Below are positions 55,294-64,000 of a DNA stretch of 64,000 bases, piece after piece; position 1 is the first letter of the stretch; each line of letters begins with the position of its first letter. The notes beneath the pieces were generated by a model. That model did no database searches. It saw nothing but the letters and a program-made list of their open reading frames with translations, and was not told where the DNA came from. The translations under genes and the position numbers were made by a program. Origin of the DNA: Paraburkholderia hospita (GTDB lineage: Bacteria; Pseudomonadota; Gammaproteobacteria; Burkholderiales; Burkholderiaceae); NCBI RefSeq assembly GCF_002902965.1, contig NZ_CP026106.1:868001-932000 (forward strand), given 5' to 3'.

Positions 55294-56187
55294 ATGAAAG
55301 TTGTCGACCCGCACATTCACCTGTGGGATCTGAAGACGCATCACTACCCCTGGCTCGCCCATCCCGGCGTGTCGTTCGTCGGCGATGCGCGTGTGCTCAA
55401 GCACGACTACCTGATCGCCGATCTGCTGAAAGACGCGAGCGACATCGAATTGCTCAAGTGCGTGCACGTCGAGGCGAATCACGATCCGAAAGATCCCGTC
55501 GAAGAGACGCGCTGGCTGCAAAGCGTTGCAGACGATCCGGGTTCGCGCTCGATGCCCAACGGCATCGTCGCCGCCGTCGATCTTTCCGCGGACAACGCCG
55601 CCGAGGTTCTAGAACGCCACGCCGCATTCGCCAACACGCGCGGCGTGCGGCAAATCCTCAATGTGCATCACGACAAGCTATATGACTACGTAGGCCGCCA
55701 CTTCATGCGCGAGGCGACTTGGCGCGAAAACTTCCGGCTGCTGCGCAAACACGGGATGTCGTTCGACGTGCAGCTTTATCCGTCGCAAATGGAAGACGCG
55801 GCCGCACTCGCGAACGCAGATCACGACACGCAGTTCATCGTCAATCACACGGGCATGTTCGTCGATCGCAATAGCGTCGCTGGATATCGCGCGTGGCGCG
55901 ACGGGATGAAGACGCTCGCGCAATGTCCGAACGTCGCCGTGAAGATCAGCGGTCTGGCGATGTTTGACCACAAGTGGACCGTCGAAAGCCTGCGGCCTTA
56001 CGTGCTCGAAACGATCGACACGTTCGGCGTCGAGCGCTCGATGTTCGCATCGAACTTTCCGGTGGACAGGCAGTTCGGTTCGTATGGCGATTTGTGGCGC
56101 GCATATGCATCGATTGTCGGTGGCGCGAGCGATGCGGAGAAAGACGCGCTTTTCGTGCGCAATGCCGAACGCTTCTATCGCATCTGA
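55294..56187 (+). CDS. Amidohydrolase-family lactonase, probable L-rhamnono-1,4-lactonase
   Basis: 297 residues of the amidohydrolase-2 branch. [20 protein letters not shown] gives the HxH metal site, [11 protein letters not shown] and [14 protein letters not shown] the later metal/acid residues. Opens the lactone made by the rhamnose dehydrogenase. ATG 55294 has GAAGGA upstream. 46 bp after rhaM. Confidence 0.83.
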   Translation: MKVVDPHIHLWDLKTHHYPWLAHPGVSFVGDARVLKHDYLIADLLKDASDIELLKCVHVEANHDPKDPVEETRWLQSVADDPGSRSMPNGIVAAVDLSADNAAEVLERHAAFANTRGVRQILNVHHDKLYDYVGRHFMREATWRENFRLLRKHGMSFDVQLYPSQMEDAAALANADHDTQFIVNHTGMFVDRNSVAGYRAWRDGMKTLAQCPNVAVKISGLAMFDHKWTVESLRPYVLETIDTFGVERSMFASNFPVDRQFGSYGDLWRAYASIVGGASDAEKDALFVRNAERFYRI

Positions 56188-56231
56188 AGAAGCCTCGAAC
56201 AACATGCAGTCGCAGCATGAAGGAGAACAGG

Positions 56232-57761
56232 GTGGAGCAACACACTGAAAGCGTGCCGAGGCTCGAACTGCGGCACGCCAGCAAAACGTTCGGGCGCGTG
56301 CGCGCACTATCCGACGGCGAACTCGTGCTGTGGCCCGGCGAAGTGCATGCGCTGCTCGGCGAGAACGGCGCGGGCAAGTCGACGCTCGTGAAGATACTCG
56401 CGGGCGTGCATCAGCCCGATACGGGCGAGCTTCGCATCGATGGCATCGAGCGCCGTTTCGCGACACCCGCCGAAGCGCGCGACGCGGGCCTTGCCGTCAT
56501 CTATCAGGAACCGACGCTGTTCTTCGATCTGTCGATTGCCGAGAACATCTTCATGGGACGGCAGCCCGTCGATCGCTTCGGCCGCATTCAGCACGATGCG
56601 ATGCGCCGCGAAGTCGATGGACTGCTGGCGTCGCTCGGCGTCGATCTGCGCGCGGATCGTCTCGTGCGCGGTCTGTCGATCGCCGATCAGCAAGTCATTG
56701 AGATTGCGAAGGCGCTGTCGCTGAACGCGAACGTGCTAATCATGGACGAGCCGACGGCGGCGCTGTCACTGCCCGAAGTCGAGCGGCTCTTTACGATCGT
56801 GCGCAAGCTGCGCGAGCGCGACGTCGCGATCCTGTTCATCACGCATCGGCTCGATGAAGTGTTTGCATTGACGCAGCACGTCACGATCATGCGCGACGGC
56901 GCGAAGGTGTTCGATGCGCCGACGTCAGAAATGACGACGGAATCGGTGGTCGCGAAGATGGTCGGACGCGATCTGGAAACGTTCTATCCGAAGGCCGACG
57001 TGAAGCCCGGCGACGTGCATCTGTCGGTGCGCAATTTGACGCGCGTCGGCGTGTTCAAGGACGTGTCATTCGATGTGCGCGCAGGCGAAATCGTCGCGCT
57101 CGCGGGTCTCGTCGGCGCTGGCCGCAGCGAAGTGGCACGCGCGATCTTCGGCATCGACCCGATCGATTCGGGCGAAGTGCAGATTGCGGGCAAGCGTCTG
57201 AAGACGGGCAATCCCGCCGCGGCTGTGCGTGCGGGCCTTGCGCTCGTGCCCGAAGACCGCCGCCAGCAAGGTCTGGCGCTGGAGTTGAGCATCGCGCGTA
57301 ATGCGTCGATGACGGTGCTCGGCCGTCTCGTGCGCCACGGTCTGATCTCGACGCGCAGCGAGACGCAACTTGCGACGCGCTGGGGCACGCGGCTGCGCCT
57401 GAAGGCAAGCGATCCTTTAGCGCCCGTCGGCACGCTATCAGGTGGCAACCAGCAAAAGGTGGTGCTCGGCAAATGGCTCGCGACGGGCCCGAAAGTGCTG
57501 ATCATCGACGAACCGACGCGTGGCATCGATGTCGGCGCGAAAACGGAAGTGTATGGCGCCCTCTCCGAACTCGTGCAGGAAGGCATGGCTGTGTTGATGA
57601 TTTCGAGCGAATTGCCCGAAGTGCTCGGCATGGCGGACCGCGTGCTCGTGATGCACGAAGGCCGCATCAGCGCAGACATTTCACGCGCCGATGCGAGCGA
57701 GGAGCGCATCATGAGCGCGGCACTCGGGCAATCGGCGGCATTACTGGGGCGCGCAGCATGA
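56232..57761 (+). CDS. rhaT: Rhamnose ABC importer ATP-binding protein (two ATPase domains)
   Basis: 509 residues of the RbsA/RhaT class with two ATPase domains. First: [19 protein letters not shown]alker A and [20 protein letters not shown]. Second: [21 protein letters not shown] and [22 protein letters not shown] with [13 protein letters not shown]. The start is GTG 56232, because AAGGAG at 56220-56225 is 6 nt away; an ATG at 56217 would overlap that site. ATGA overlap with the next permease. Confidence 0.9.
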   Translation: MEQHTESVPRLELRHASKTFGRVRALSDGELVLWPGEVHALLGENGAGKSTLVKILAGVHQPDTGELRIDGIERRFATPAEARDAGLAVIYQEPTLFFDLSIAENIFMGRQPVDRFGRIQHDAMRREVDGLLASLGVDLRADRLVRGLSIADQQVIEIAKALSLNANVLIMDEPTAALSLPEVERLFTIVRKLRERDVAILFITHRLDEVFALTQHVTIMRDGAKVFDAPTSEMTTESVVAKMVGRDLETFYPKADVKPGDVHLSVRNLTRVGVFKDVSFDVRAGEIVALAGLVGAGRSEVARAIFGIDPIDSGEVQIAGKRLKTGNPAAAVRAGLALVPEDRRQQGLALELSIARNASMTVLGRLVRHGLISTRSETQLATRWGTRLRLKASDPLAPVGTLSGGNQQKVVLGKWLATGPKVLIIDEPTRGIDVGAKTEVYGALSELVQEGMAVLMISSELPEVLGMADRVLVMHEGRISADISRADASEERIMSAALGQSAALLGRAA

Positions 57762-58819
57762 TCCGGCATTCCACGCATTCACACGCGGCGTCGATCGAAC
57801 ACGCGCCGTTGCAACGCACGCGCTCCGGCCCCGGCGGCATCGTCGGGACGATCGCGAAGAGCCGCGAGACGACGCTCTTCGTCGTGCTGATCCTGCTGAT
57901 ACTCGGCACGTCGCTCGCACGGCCACAGTTTCTGAACCTGCAGAATCTGCGCGACGTGCTGCTCAACGTGTCGATCGTCAGCTTGCTGACGGCGGGCATG
58001 ACGGTCGTCATCCTGATGCGGCACATCGATCTGTCGATTGGTTCGACGGTCGGCATCAGCGCATATGCCGTCGGCAGTCTGTACGTTGCGTTTCCGCATA
58101 TGCCCGTGCTGGTCGCGCTGGTTGCGGGCGTCGCGATCGGGCTCATCGCGGGCGGCATCAATGCGTTGCTGATCGCGGTGGGGCGCGTGCCGTCGCTGGT
58201 GGCGACGCTATCGACGCTCTATATCTTCCGCGGCGCCGATTACGCGTGGGTACACGGCGGCCAGATCAACGCGACGAGCCTGCCCGAGGCGTACTCGCGT
58301 CTCGCGACAGGCACCGTGCTCGGCATTCCGACGCTTGCGCTGATCGCCGCTGCCGTGCTGTTGGCGCTGTCGTTCTATCTGAAGCATTTCCGTGCGGGCC
58401 GCGAACACTACGCGATCGGTTCGAATCCCGAAGCGGCGCGCCTGGCGGGCGTCAATGTCGAACGGCGCGTGATGTCGGGCTTCCTGCTGTCGGGCGCGAT
58501 TGCGGGCTTTGCGGGCGCGCTGTGGCTCGCGCGCTTCGGCACCGTCGACGCGAGCACCGCGAAAGGCATCGAGCTGCAGGTGGTGGCGGCGGCCGTGGTC
58601 GGCAGCGTCGCGATCACGGGTGGCGTCGGCACGATACTCGGCGCGGCGCTCGGTGCGCTCGTGCTCGGCGTGATCAGCATCGCGCTCGTCGTGCTGCACG
58701 TGTCGCCGTTCTGGGAGCAGGCGATCGAAGGCGCGCTGATCGTCGCTGCAATTGCCGCCGACACGCTGCTGGCCCGCTCCGTCGCCAAACGCATGATGAG
58801 GAAACGCGATCATGGCTAA
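57758..58819 (+). CDS. rhaP: Rhamnose ABC importer permease
   Basis: 353 residues with about 8-10 helices, BPD_transp_2 (RbsC) family. After a 30-residue polar tail: [42 protein letters not shown], and the loop [28 protein letters not shown], which touches the ATPase. ATG overlaps the ATPase stop by 4 bp and its end overlaps the next gene by 8 bp. Confidence 0.9.
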   Translation: MIRHSTHSHAASIEHAPLQRTRSGPGGIVGTIAKSRETTLFVVLILLILGTSLARPQFLNLQNLRDVLLNVSIVSLLTAGMTVVILMRHIDLSIGSTVGISAYAVGSLYVAFPHMPVLVALVAGVAIGLIAGGINALLIAVGRVPSLVATLSTLYIFRGADYAWVHGGQINATSLPEAYSRLATGTVLGIPTLALIAAAVLLALSFYLKHFRAGREHYAIGSNPEAARLAGVNVERRVMSGFLLSGAIAGFAGALWLARFGTVDASTAKGIELQVVAAAVVGSVAITGGVGTILGAALGALVLGVISIALVVLHVSPFWEQAIEGALIVAAIAADTLLARSVAKRMMRKRDHG

Positions 58820-59840
58820 ACCCGATTCCGCGCTGCTCACGCGCAAGCGCGAAACGCCGCTGCGCTGGGAAACCTTGCTGGTCGTCGTGCTGATCCTGTC
58901 GCTCGGGTTGGGGCGCGTGTTGTCGCCCGTCTTTCTGACGGGCGCGAACCTCAGCAACGTGCTCGCCGACCTCACCGAGATCGCGTTGATGGCGTTGCCG
59001 ATGACGCTGATCATCGTCGCGGCGGAGATCGATCTCTCCGTGGCGTCGGTGCTCGGCGCGTCGAGCGCGCTGATGGGCGTGCTGTGGCACATGGGCCTGC
59101 CGATGCCCGTCGTGATCGTGCTCGTGCTGCTGTTCGGCGTGATCGCGGGGCTGTTCAACGGGCTCGTGATCGTGAAGCTTAATCTGCCGTCGCTCGCCGT
59201 CACGATCGGCACGCTCGCGCTGTTTCGCGGGTTGTCGTATGTGCTGCTAGGCGATCAGGCCGTCGCGGATTTTCCGGCGGGCTACACGGCGTTCGGCATG
59301 GACACGCTGTTCGGTACGTTCATTCCGCTGCCGTTCGTGATCGTCATTGTCTGCGCCGTGCTGTTCACCGTGCTGTTGCAGTCGACGGCGTTCGGCCGCA
59401 GCCTCTACGCGATCGGCGCGAACTCGACGGCGGCGGCGTTCTCCGGTATCGAGGTCGCGAAGGTGCGGATGCGTCTTTTCATGCTATCGGGCTTCATGAG
59501 CGCGCTTGCGGGCATTGTCTACACGCTGCGCTTTACGAGCGCGCGCGGCGACAACGGCGAAGGCTTCGAGCTGTCGGTGATTGCCGCCGTGTTGTTCGGT
59601 GGCGTGAGCATCTTCGGCGGACGCGGGTCGATGGTCGGCGTGCTGCTGTCCTTGCTGATCATCGGCGTATTGAAGAACGCGCTCACGCTCGACGATGTCT
59701 CCAGCGAAACGCTGACCATCGTGACGGGCGCGCTGCTGCTCGCATCGGTGCTGATTCCGAACCTGGTCGCGCGCTGGCGAGCGATGCGCGACCGCAAGCT
59801 GATCGCCGCTCAAACGTTGACGAAGCCGAGCGCGTCGTAA
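58812..59840 (+). CDS. rhaQ: Rhamnose ABC importer permease, second subunit
   Basis: 342 residues, RbsC family. Motifs: VFLTGANLSNVLADLTEIALMALPM, IIVAAEIDLSVASVLGASSALMG, and STAAAFSGIEVAKVRMRLFMLSGFMSALAG. Paralogous to the upstream permease; the two form a heterodimer as in the rhizobial RhaSTPQ importer. Confidence 0.9.
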   Translation: MAKPDSALLTRKRETPLRWETLLVVVLILSLGLGRVLSPVFLTGANLSNVLADLTEIALMALPMTLIIVAAEIDLSVASVLGASSALMGVLWHMGLPMPVVIVLVLLFGVIAGLFNGLVIVKLNLPSLAVTIGTLALFRGLSYVLLGDQAVADFPAGYTAFGMDTLFGTFIPLPFVIVIVCAVLFTVLLQSTAFGRSLYAIGANSTAAAFSGIEVAKVRMRLFMLSGFMSALAGIVYTLRFTSARGDNGEGFELSVIAAVLFGGVSIFGGRGSMVGVLLSLLIIGVLKNALTLDDVSSETLTIVTGALLLASVLIPNLVARWRAMRDRKLIAAQTLTKPSAS

Positions 59841-59919
59841 GTGACGTAAACCCGCCGTACGTGATGCCGTTTAATTCAACCGGACGCCAAAAGTCCGATC
59901 CACCACCAGGAGACAACAG

Positions 59920-60927
59920 ATGAACAAACCACTGCGTCACGCGGGAGCGATGATGCTCTGCGCGGCCATGCTGGGCGTGAGCGTCGCCGCGTCGGCGGCC
60001 GGCATCAAGCCGGATCTGAAGATCGCGTTCGTGCCCAAGCAGATCAACAACCCTTACGAAGTGATCGCCGATGATGGCGGCATGGCCGCGATCAAGGAGT
60101 TCAAGGGGCAGGGCAAGGTGGTGGGTCCGTCGGACGCGGGCGCGTCGTCACAGGTGTCGTACATCAATACGCTGACCACGCAGCGTCAGGATGCCATCGT
60201 CATCGCGGCGAACGACGCGAATGCGCTCGTGCCGTATCTGAAGAAGGCAATGTCGCAAGGCATCAAGGTCGTGACGTTCGACTCCGACACGGCGCCCGAT
60301 GGCCGCCAGCTGTTCGTGAATCAGGCCAACGCGGAGAGCATTGGGCGCGGGCAGATTCAGCTCGTGTCGAAGCTGATGGGCGGCGAGGGCGAGTTCGCGA
60401 TCCTGTCTGCCACGCCGAACGCGACGAATCAGAATACGTGGATCAAGTGGATGCAGGAAGAACTGAAGAAGCCCGAGTATTCGAAGTTGAAGCTCGTGAA
60501 GATCGCGTACGGCAACGACGATGACCAGAAGTCGTTCGTCGAGACGCAAGGGCTTTTGCAGGCGTATCCGAACCTGAAGGCGATCGTGGCGCCCACCTCC
60601 GTCGGCATTGCGGCGGCGGCGCGCTATATCTCGACGTCCTCGAGCAAGGGCAAGGTCGCGGTGACGGGTCTCGGCACGCCTAACCAGATGCGCGCGTTCG
60701 TGAAGAACGGCACCGTGAAGGCGTTCCAGTTGTGGGATCCGGGTCAGTTGGGCTATCTCGCGGCGTATGCGGCGGCAAGTCTCGCATCGGGCGCGATCAC
60801 GGGCAAGGAAGGCGAATCGTTCGACGCGGGCAAGCTCGGCAAGCGCACCATCGGTGCGCAAGGCGAAATCATTCTTGGACCGCCGACCACGTTTGACGCA
60901 AGCAATATCGATAACTTCAACTTCTGA
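59920..60927 (+). CDS. rhaS: Rhamnose-binding periplasmic protein
   Basis: 335 residues. Signal peptide ending near AASAAG (about residue 27), then DLKIAFVPKQINNPYEVIADDGGMAA, TTQRQDAIVIAANDANALVPYL and FDSDTAPDGRQLFVNQA, typical of RhaS-type type 1 binding proteins. AGGAG is 8 nt before ATG 59920. Last gene of the operon; a terminator follows. Confidence 0.92.
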   Translation: MNKPLRHAGAMMLCAAMLGVSVAASAAGIKPDLKIAFVPKQINNPYEVIADDGGMAAIKEFKGQGKVVGPSDAGASSQVSYINTLTTQRQDAIVIAANDANALVPYLKKAMSQGIKVVTFDSDTAPDGRQLFVNQANAESIGRGQIQLVSKLMGGEGEFAILSATPNATNQNTWIKWMQEELKKPEYSKLKLVKIAYGNDDDQKSFVETQGLLQAYPNLKAIVAPTSVGIAAAARYISTSSSKGKVAVTGLGTPNQMRAFVKNGTVKAFQLWDPGQLGYLAAYAAASLASGAITGKEGESFDAGKLGKRTIGAQGEIILGPPTTFDASNIDNFNF

Positions 60928-60954
60928 GGTTCATCGAGTCACTTGCTAGAAGCG

Positions 60955-60984
60955 GGCCGCTCGCGCGACGTGAGCGGCCTTTTT
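60955..60984 (+). terminator. Intrinsic terminator of the rhamnose operon
   Basis: 8-bp stem GGCCGCTC / GAGCGGCC, loop GCGCGACGT, then TTTTT. 27 bp after the rhaS stop. Confidence 0.85.
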
Positions 60985-61012
60985 ACTTTTCAATGCAAAC
61001 TGGCGTCGCGCG

Positions 61013-61669
61013 TCAGATCAAGCCATTGACCTGTGAGTACTTGACGAGATCCGCGTTCGTCTCCAGATGAAGTTTCTTCATTGCGGTGCTTTTTTGCGTC
61101 GCGACGGTCGAGACCGACCGGTTCACCTGTCGCGCGATTTCGGTCAACGACGCGCCGGCAGCGAACAGCCGGATCACATTCATTTCCTTTTTCGTCAGGG
61201 CGGGCTTGCCGCCATTCTTTTCATTGCCGTCAAGCCGATGAAGGCGCGCACGGATCTTCGCGGAGAAATAAGGCCGGCGATGCTGCATGACTTCGCGCGC
61301 GGCGATACGGAATTCTTCGATGCCCTCGCGTTTGTCAACGATGCCCGCGACACCTGAGCGGGATACGCGGATCAGGACGTCATCGTTAGCGAGCATGGTG
61401 AAGACGACGACAGGAATGTCGGGATAGCGCTTGCGAAGTCGCGCAATGAGGTCGAGTCCGTCGATATCATCCTGCGCCGTTCCCATCGTCAAGTCCGTGA
61501 TGATCAGATCCCAGGTGCCTTGGGACAGCAGTTGCAGCAGTTCGTTGCCCGACTTGACGGCGGCATCGACGATAAAGCCTGGCATGCCCGTCAACGCGCT
61601 GATGACAGCATGCCGGATAACGGGGTGGTCGTCTGCAATGGCAATCCGGAAATCGCGAATGGCATTCAT
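61013..61669 (-). CDS. LuxR-type response regulator (NarL/RcsB class)
   Basis: 218 residues: receiver domain with acidic pocket IAIADDHPVIRHAVISAL and phospho-acceptor Asp59 in LIITDLTMG, then a LuxR helix-turn-helix (LTKKEMNVIRLFAAGASLTEIARQVNRSVSTVATQKSTAMKK in parts). ATG 61669 gives the standard start; ATGs at 61705 and 61735 would add a non-family tail. No sensor kinase is adjacent, so it is an orphan in this window. Confidence 0.85.
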   Translation of the reverse strand: MNAIRDFRIAIADDHPVIRHAVISALTGMPGFIVDAAVKSGNELLQLLSQGTWDLIITDLTMGTAQDDIDGLDLIARLRKRYPDIPVVVFTMLANDDVLIRVSRSGVAGIVDKREGIEEFRIAAREVMQHRRPYFSAKIRARLHRLDGNEKNGGKPALTKKEMNVIRLFAAGASLTEIARQVNRSVSTVATQKSTAMKKLHLETNADLVKYSQVNGLI

Positions 61670-62192
61670 GATGGGAAGGCTGGACAGCGTCGGTGGAACG
61701 TCCATGGGACGTCGGAACGGGTTGGCGCGATGCACGCCATTTCTGCATTGACGCGGGGTTCGTCCTGCGGGCTGAAGGAAAAATGAACGGAAGACGTAAG
61801 GATAACGAACAGACCGACAATTGAGTTGCGTTTTATGAAACTACTGAATATTTTCGAACAAATCCGACGTAGTACACGTGTGTGATTTGCAACACTTCTT
61901 CGCTTCGCAGACCCAATCGCTTTGTAGGTCTTGTTCGACCGGTTGATGCTTTCCGATGCATTTCCTTAAAAAAAGATAAATCTGCGCGTCGGAATTCAAG
62001 CGGCAAAGCGGCAGTGCGAAGGCCGTCATTGATGCGCGAATTGCAGTTCCTGTAAAGAACTGTCAAGGATGAAGATTGCCAGCAGAAATGCGTCAACGCT
62101 TCATGAACCCGCGCGTTTAGTGCGATGACCCCTATCAGGTCGGACGGCCAGCAAGCCGTTAGTCAATAACCCAAGGTTTGAGGATTCACGCA
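61670..62192. other. AT-richer intergenic region
   Basis: About 520 bp with lower GC than the surroundings (for example 61840-62050). Contains CAAATC (61859-61864) and GATTTG (61884-61889) flanking the palindrome ACACGTGT (61874-61881). No gene seen. Probably promoters for the response regulator and the small secreted protein. Confidence 0.4.
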
Positions 62193-62414
62193 ATGAATAA
62201 GCACATCATCGCCGCCGCTCTGGCAGGTCTGTTCTCGATCGCCGCATTCGCGCAGGCATCGGCTCCCGCAGCAACGGAAGAAGCGCCCGCAGCAGCATCG
62301 GCACCCGCTGCCAAGCACCACGCAAAGAAGCACAGCACGAAGAAGAAGCACGCACACAAGAAGGCAGCGCCCGCAAAGGCAGCCAGCGACGAAGCAGCGT
62401 CGGCAGCACAGTAA
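62193..62414 (+). CDS. Small secreted Ala/Lys/His-rich protein
   Basis: 73 residues: signal peptide (IIAAALAGLFSIAAFAQ, cleavage about residue 21), then low-complexity Ala/Pro/Glu followed by a strongly basic Lys/His stretch (KHHAKKHSTKKKHAHKK). Asr-like acid-shock or envelope-buffer proteins look like this; the assignment is only by composition. A strong terminator follows. Confidence 0.75.
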   Translation: MNKHIIAAALAGLFSIAAFAQASAPAATEEAPAAASAPAAKHHAKKHSTKKKHAHKKAAPAKAASDEAASAAQ

Positions 62415-62440
62415 GTCTTAGCGCTCCACGCTGATGTTGC

Positions 62441-62481
62441 AAGAGGAAGCGCGGTTGTGAAACCGCCTTCCTCTTTTTTTG
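62441..62481 (+). terminator. Intrinsic terminator after the small secreted protein
   Basis: Long stem AAGAGGAAG-CGCGGTT / AAACCGC-CTTCCTCTT with one mismatch and loop GTG, then a T-run (62474-62480). It ends just before the stop of the convergent DapA-family gene. Confidence 0.87.
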
Positions 62482-62483
62482 CT

Positions 62484-63413
62484 TCAACGGGCCGTGTTGC
62501 GCTGGTCTGCGAACGGACCCAGCGCCGCAGCAAAACGGCGCGCGCATGAGAGACCAAATGCAGTCGGACGCATGCCTCGGTCGTGCTCGACATCGAAACC
62601 CATGCGCCACGCTGCGATCCGTTTGCCGTAGCAGGTCAATGCATCCAGCGATTGCATCACGAAGACGATGGACGGCAGGATGCGTTCGTAAAGCGCTTGC
62701 GCGTTCGCCTGATCGTCTTCGATGAAAGCGCTGTACGTCGCGGCTTGCCAGTCGAACGAATCGGGTGCGACGATCAGGCCTGCGCAACCGGCGCGCAGAT
62801 TGTCGATCAGTTCCTGGCCGCCGCGCCCATTGAACACGGGTAACGGACTGCCATGCTCGCGCAGCCGTTCGATCGTCGAATGAATGATCGTGGCCGGGCC
62901 TTCGCCTTTGAGCCACTGAAACTGCCCGCATTGCGCGGCCAGCGCGACGAGCGATTGAACCGTGAGCCCGACGCCCAGATATTCAGGCGCATTCTGGATG
63001 CCGACAGGCACGCGCACGCGCTGCATGACGTCGGCGAAAAAATCGAAGTAAAACGATTCGGGCTCGTCGCGAACGGATGGCGGTTGCAGGATCAGCGACG
63101 ACGCGCCGTGATCCGCTGCGTAATCCGCCAATGCGAGTTGTGCGTCGGTAGTATCGCCCGTGATCGTCACGGCGAACGGCACGCGTCCCGCGATGTACGT
63201 ACCCGTCCACTCGATAAAACGCTGCTTCTCTTCAAGCGTCAAACGGTTCACTTCCGTCGCAAGACCGAGAATCACGATGCCGCTTGCGCCTGCATCGATC
63301 GTCGCGTCGATCTGCGTGTGGATCGCTTGACGGTCGAGCGCATCGTTCGCGTCGAAGTAGGCGTAGAGCACGGGCCACATGCCGCGTGGCGAGAACGAGG
63401 GTAGTCGCGTCAT
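62484..63413 (-). CDS. DapA-family (class I) aldolase/lyase
   Basis: 309 residues. TIM-barrel pattern of the DHDPS/N-acetylneuraminate lyase superfamily: GMWPVLYAYFDANDALD, ATIDAGASGIVILGLATEV, and probable Schiff-base Lys169 in QFQWLKGEGPATI. Odd: the usual YNVP Tyr region reads GIQNAPEYLG, so the canonical Tyr is missing, and GTTGE is replaced by GLATE. Start ATG 63413 lies 2 bp after the dehydratase stop. With the adjacent dehydratase it probably works on a 2-keto-3-deoxy sugar acid. Confidence 0.82.
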   Translation of the reverse strand: MTRLPSFSPRGMWPVLYAYFDANDALDRQAIHTQIDATIDAGASGIVILGLATEVNRLTLEEKQRFIEWTGTYIAGRVPFAVTITGDTTDAQLALADYAADHGASSLILQPPSVRDEPESFYFDFFADVMQRVRVPVGIQNAPEYLGVGLTVQSLVALAAQCGQFQWLKGEGPATIIHSTIERLREHGSPLPVFNGRGGQELIDNLRAGCAGLIVAPDSFDWQAATYSAFIEDDQANAQALYERILPSIVFVMQSLDALTCYGKRIAAWRMGFDVEHDRGMRPTAFGLSCARRFAAALGPFADQRNTAR

Positions 63414-63415
63414 GA

Positions 63416-64000
63416 TCAATGCGAATCGCGCGGTACGGGCGCGCCGCTCGCGCCCACCAGGAAGTCGAGATCGGCGCCCTGGTCCGCCTGCAACACATGC
63501 TCGACATAGAGCCGGTAATAGCCGCGCGCGGGCAGTTCGGGTGCGCTCCATGCGGCGCGGCGCCGTTCCAGTTCATCGTCGGATACGTCCAGATGCAGGC
63601 GCCGCGCGGCGACGTCGAGTTCGATCATGTCGCCCGTCTGCACGAGCGCGAGCGGTCCGCCTGCCGCTGCTTCGGGCGATACGTGCAGCACCACGGCGCC
63701 ATACGCCGTGCCGCTCATGCGGCCATCGGAGATGCGCACCATGTCGGTAATGCCTTTTTGCAGGACCTTTTTCGGCAGCGGCATGTTGCCGACCTCGGCG
63801 AAACCGGGATAGCCCTTCGGCCCCGCGCCCTTGAGCACCATCACGCAATGCTCGTCGATATCGAGCGATTCGTCGTCGACCTTCGCGTGCAGTTCTTCGA
63901 CGTTCTCGAACACCACCGCGCGGCCGCGATGCTTCAGCAGCGAAGCCGTTGCCGCCGACGGCTTGATGACGGCGCCATTCGGCGCGAGGTTGCCGCGCAG
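63416..64000 (-). CDS. IlvD/Edd-family sugar-acid dehydratase, 5' part cut by the window edge
   Basis: C-terminal 194 residues of an Fe-S dehydratase. Seen: LRGNLAPNGAVIKPSAAT (the conserved C-domain start), VMVLKGAGPKGYPGFAEVG, and TDMVRISDGRMSGTAYGAVVLHVSPEAA, diagnostic of the IlvD/Edd family. The C-terminal domain resembles pentonate/arabinonate dehydratases more than IlvD by context. The Cys cluster and start lie beyond the right edge. Cotranscribed with the DapA-family gene. Confidence 0.88.
   Translation of the reverse strand: MRGNLAPNGAVIKPSAATASLLKHRGRAVVFENVEELHAKVDDESLDIDEHCVMVLKGAGPKGYPGFAEVGNMPLPKKVLQKGITDMVRISDGRMSGTAYGAVVLHVSPEAAAGGPLALVQTGDMIELDVAARRLHLDVSDDELERRRAAWSAPELPARGYYRLYVEHVLQADQGADLDFLVGASGAPVPRDSH

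Overview
The window reads as chromosomal DNA of a high-GC betaproteobacterium, most likely Paraburkholderia or a close relative. This rests on the protein families (DUF3138 porin-like protein, Puu/Spu polyamine genes, liu leucine genes, oxidative L-rhamnose genes), the GC-rich codon use, and dense packing with AAGGAG-type ribosome sites and several GTG or TTG starts. It is metabolic accessory chromosome: I see no prophage, transposase, CRISPR array, rRNA or tRNA.

Layout. 0-8 kb: a class I fructose-bisphosphate aldolase (cut by the left edge), a PPC/DUF296 protein, an SRPBCC protein, a DMT exporter, DUF1488, a SulP anion transporter, an MFS transporter and DUF2891. 8-24.3 kb: a polyamine-use island with two tandem PuuB-type oxidases, a DUF3138 porin-like protein, a PotFGHI-type ABC importer, SpuC transaminase, PuuA, PuuD, a PuuR-type regulator and PuuC. 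Together they import putrescine and degrade it through the gamma-glutamyl route, with a transaminase route alongside. 24.3-31 kb: an MFS/MarR pair, a glycine-zipper lipoprotein, a DHA2 exporter with a divergent LysR regulator, a PRC-barrel protein, a 51-residue acidic protein and a TetR regulator. 31-37 kb: the leucine/isovalerate operon liuA-liuB-liuC-liuD. 37-48 kb: a PhnD-like protein, a GT9 glycosyltransferase, a desaturase, CDP-diglyceride hydrolase, an amidase, a ferritin-like protein, an FMN reductase and a membrane-anchored TIR protein. 48.7-61 kb: oxidative (non-phosphorylating) L-rhamnose catabolism, with two dehydrogenases, lactonase, L-rhamnonate dehydratase, mutarotase, an ABC importer, an MFS carrier and a LysR regulator. 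61-64 kb: an orphan response regulator, a Lys/Ala-rich secreted peptide, and a DapA-family enzyme with an IlvD/Edd-family dehydratase (cut by the right edge).

The most unusual content is non-coding. Four copies of a nearly palindromic element (core 592-593 bp) lie at 10.8, 39.5, 47.8 and 53.0 kb. Each core has hairpin-rich arms, a central pair of inverted 21-bp-class boxes, constant-length 11-nt variable slots, and outer degenerate arrays built on CGCGGATGCCAGC. Copy 4 shows probable outer termini. Around all four copies the top strand is rich in G and T on the left and in A and C on the right, and this bias reaches into neighbouring coding sequence whichever strand is coding. That suggests an element-centred, strand-specific mutational process. 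Other points of note are a candidate small RNA at about 46.34-46.41 kb, a three-fold 46-bp hairpin repeat between liuA and liuB, an intrinsic terminator inside the end of a convergent gene, a MarR protein with a five-Cys tail, and a rhamnose pathway whose last step is not in the window.
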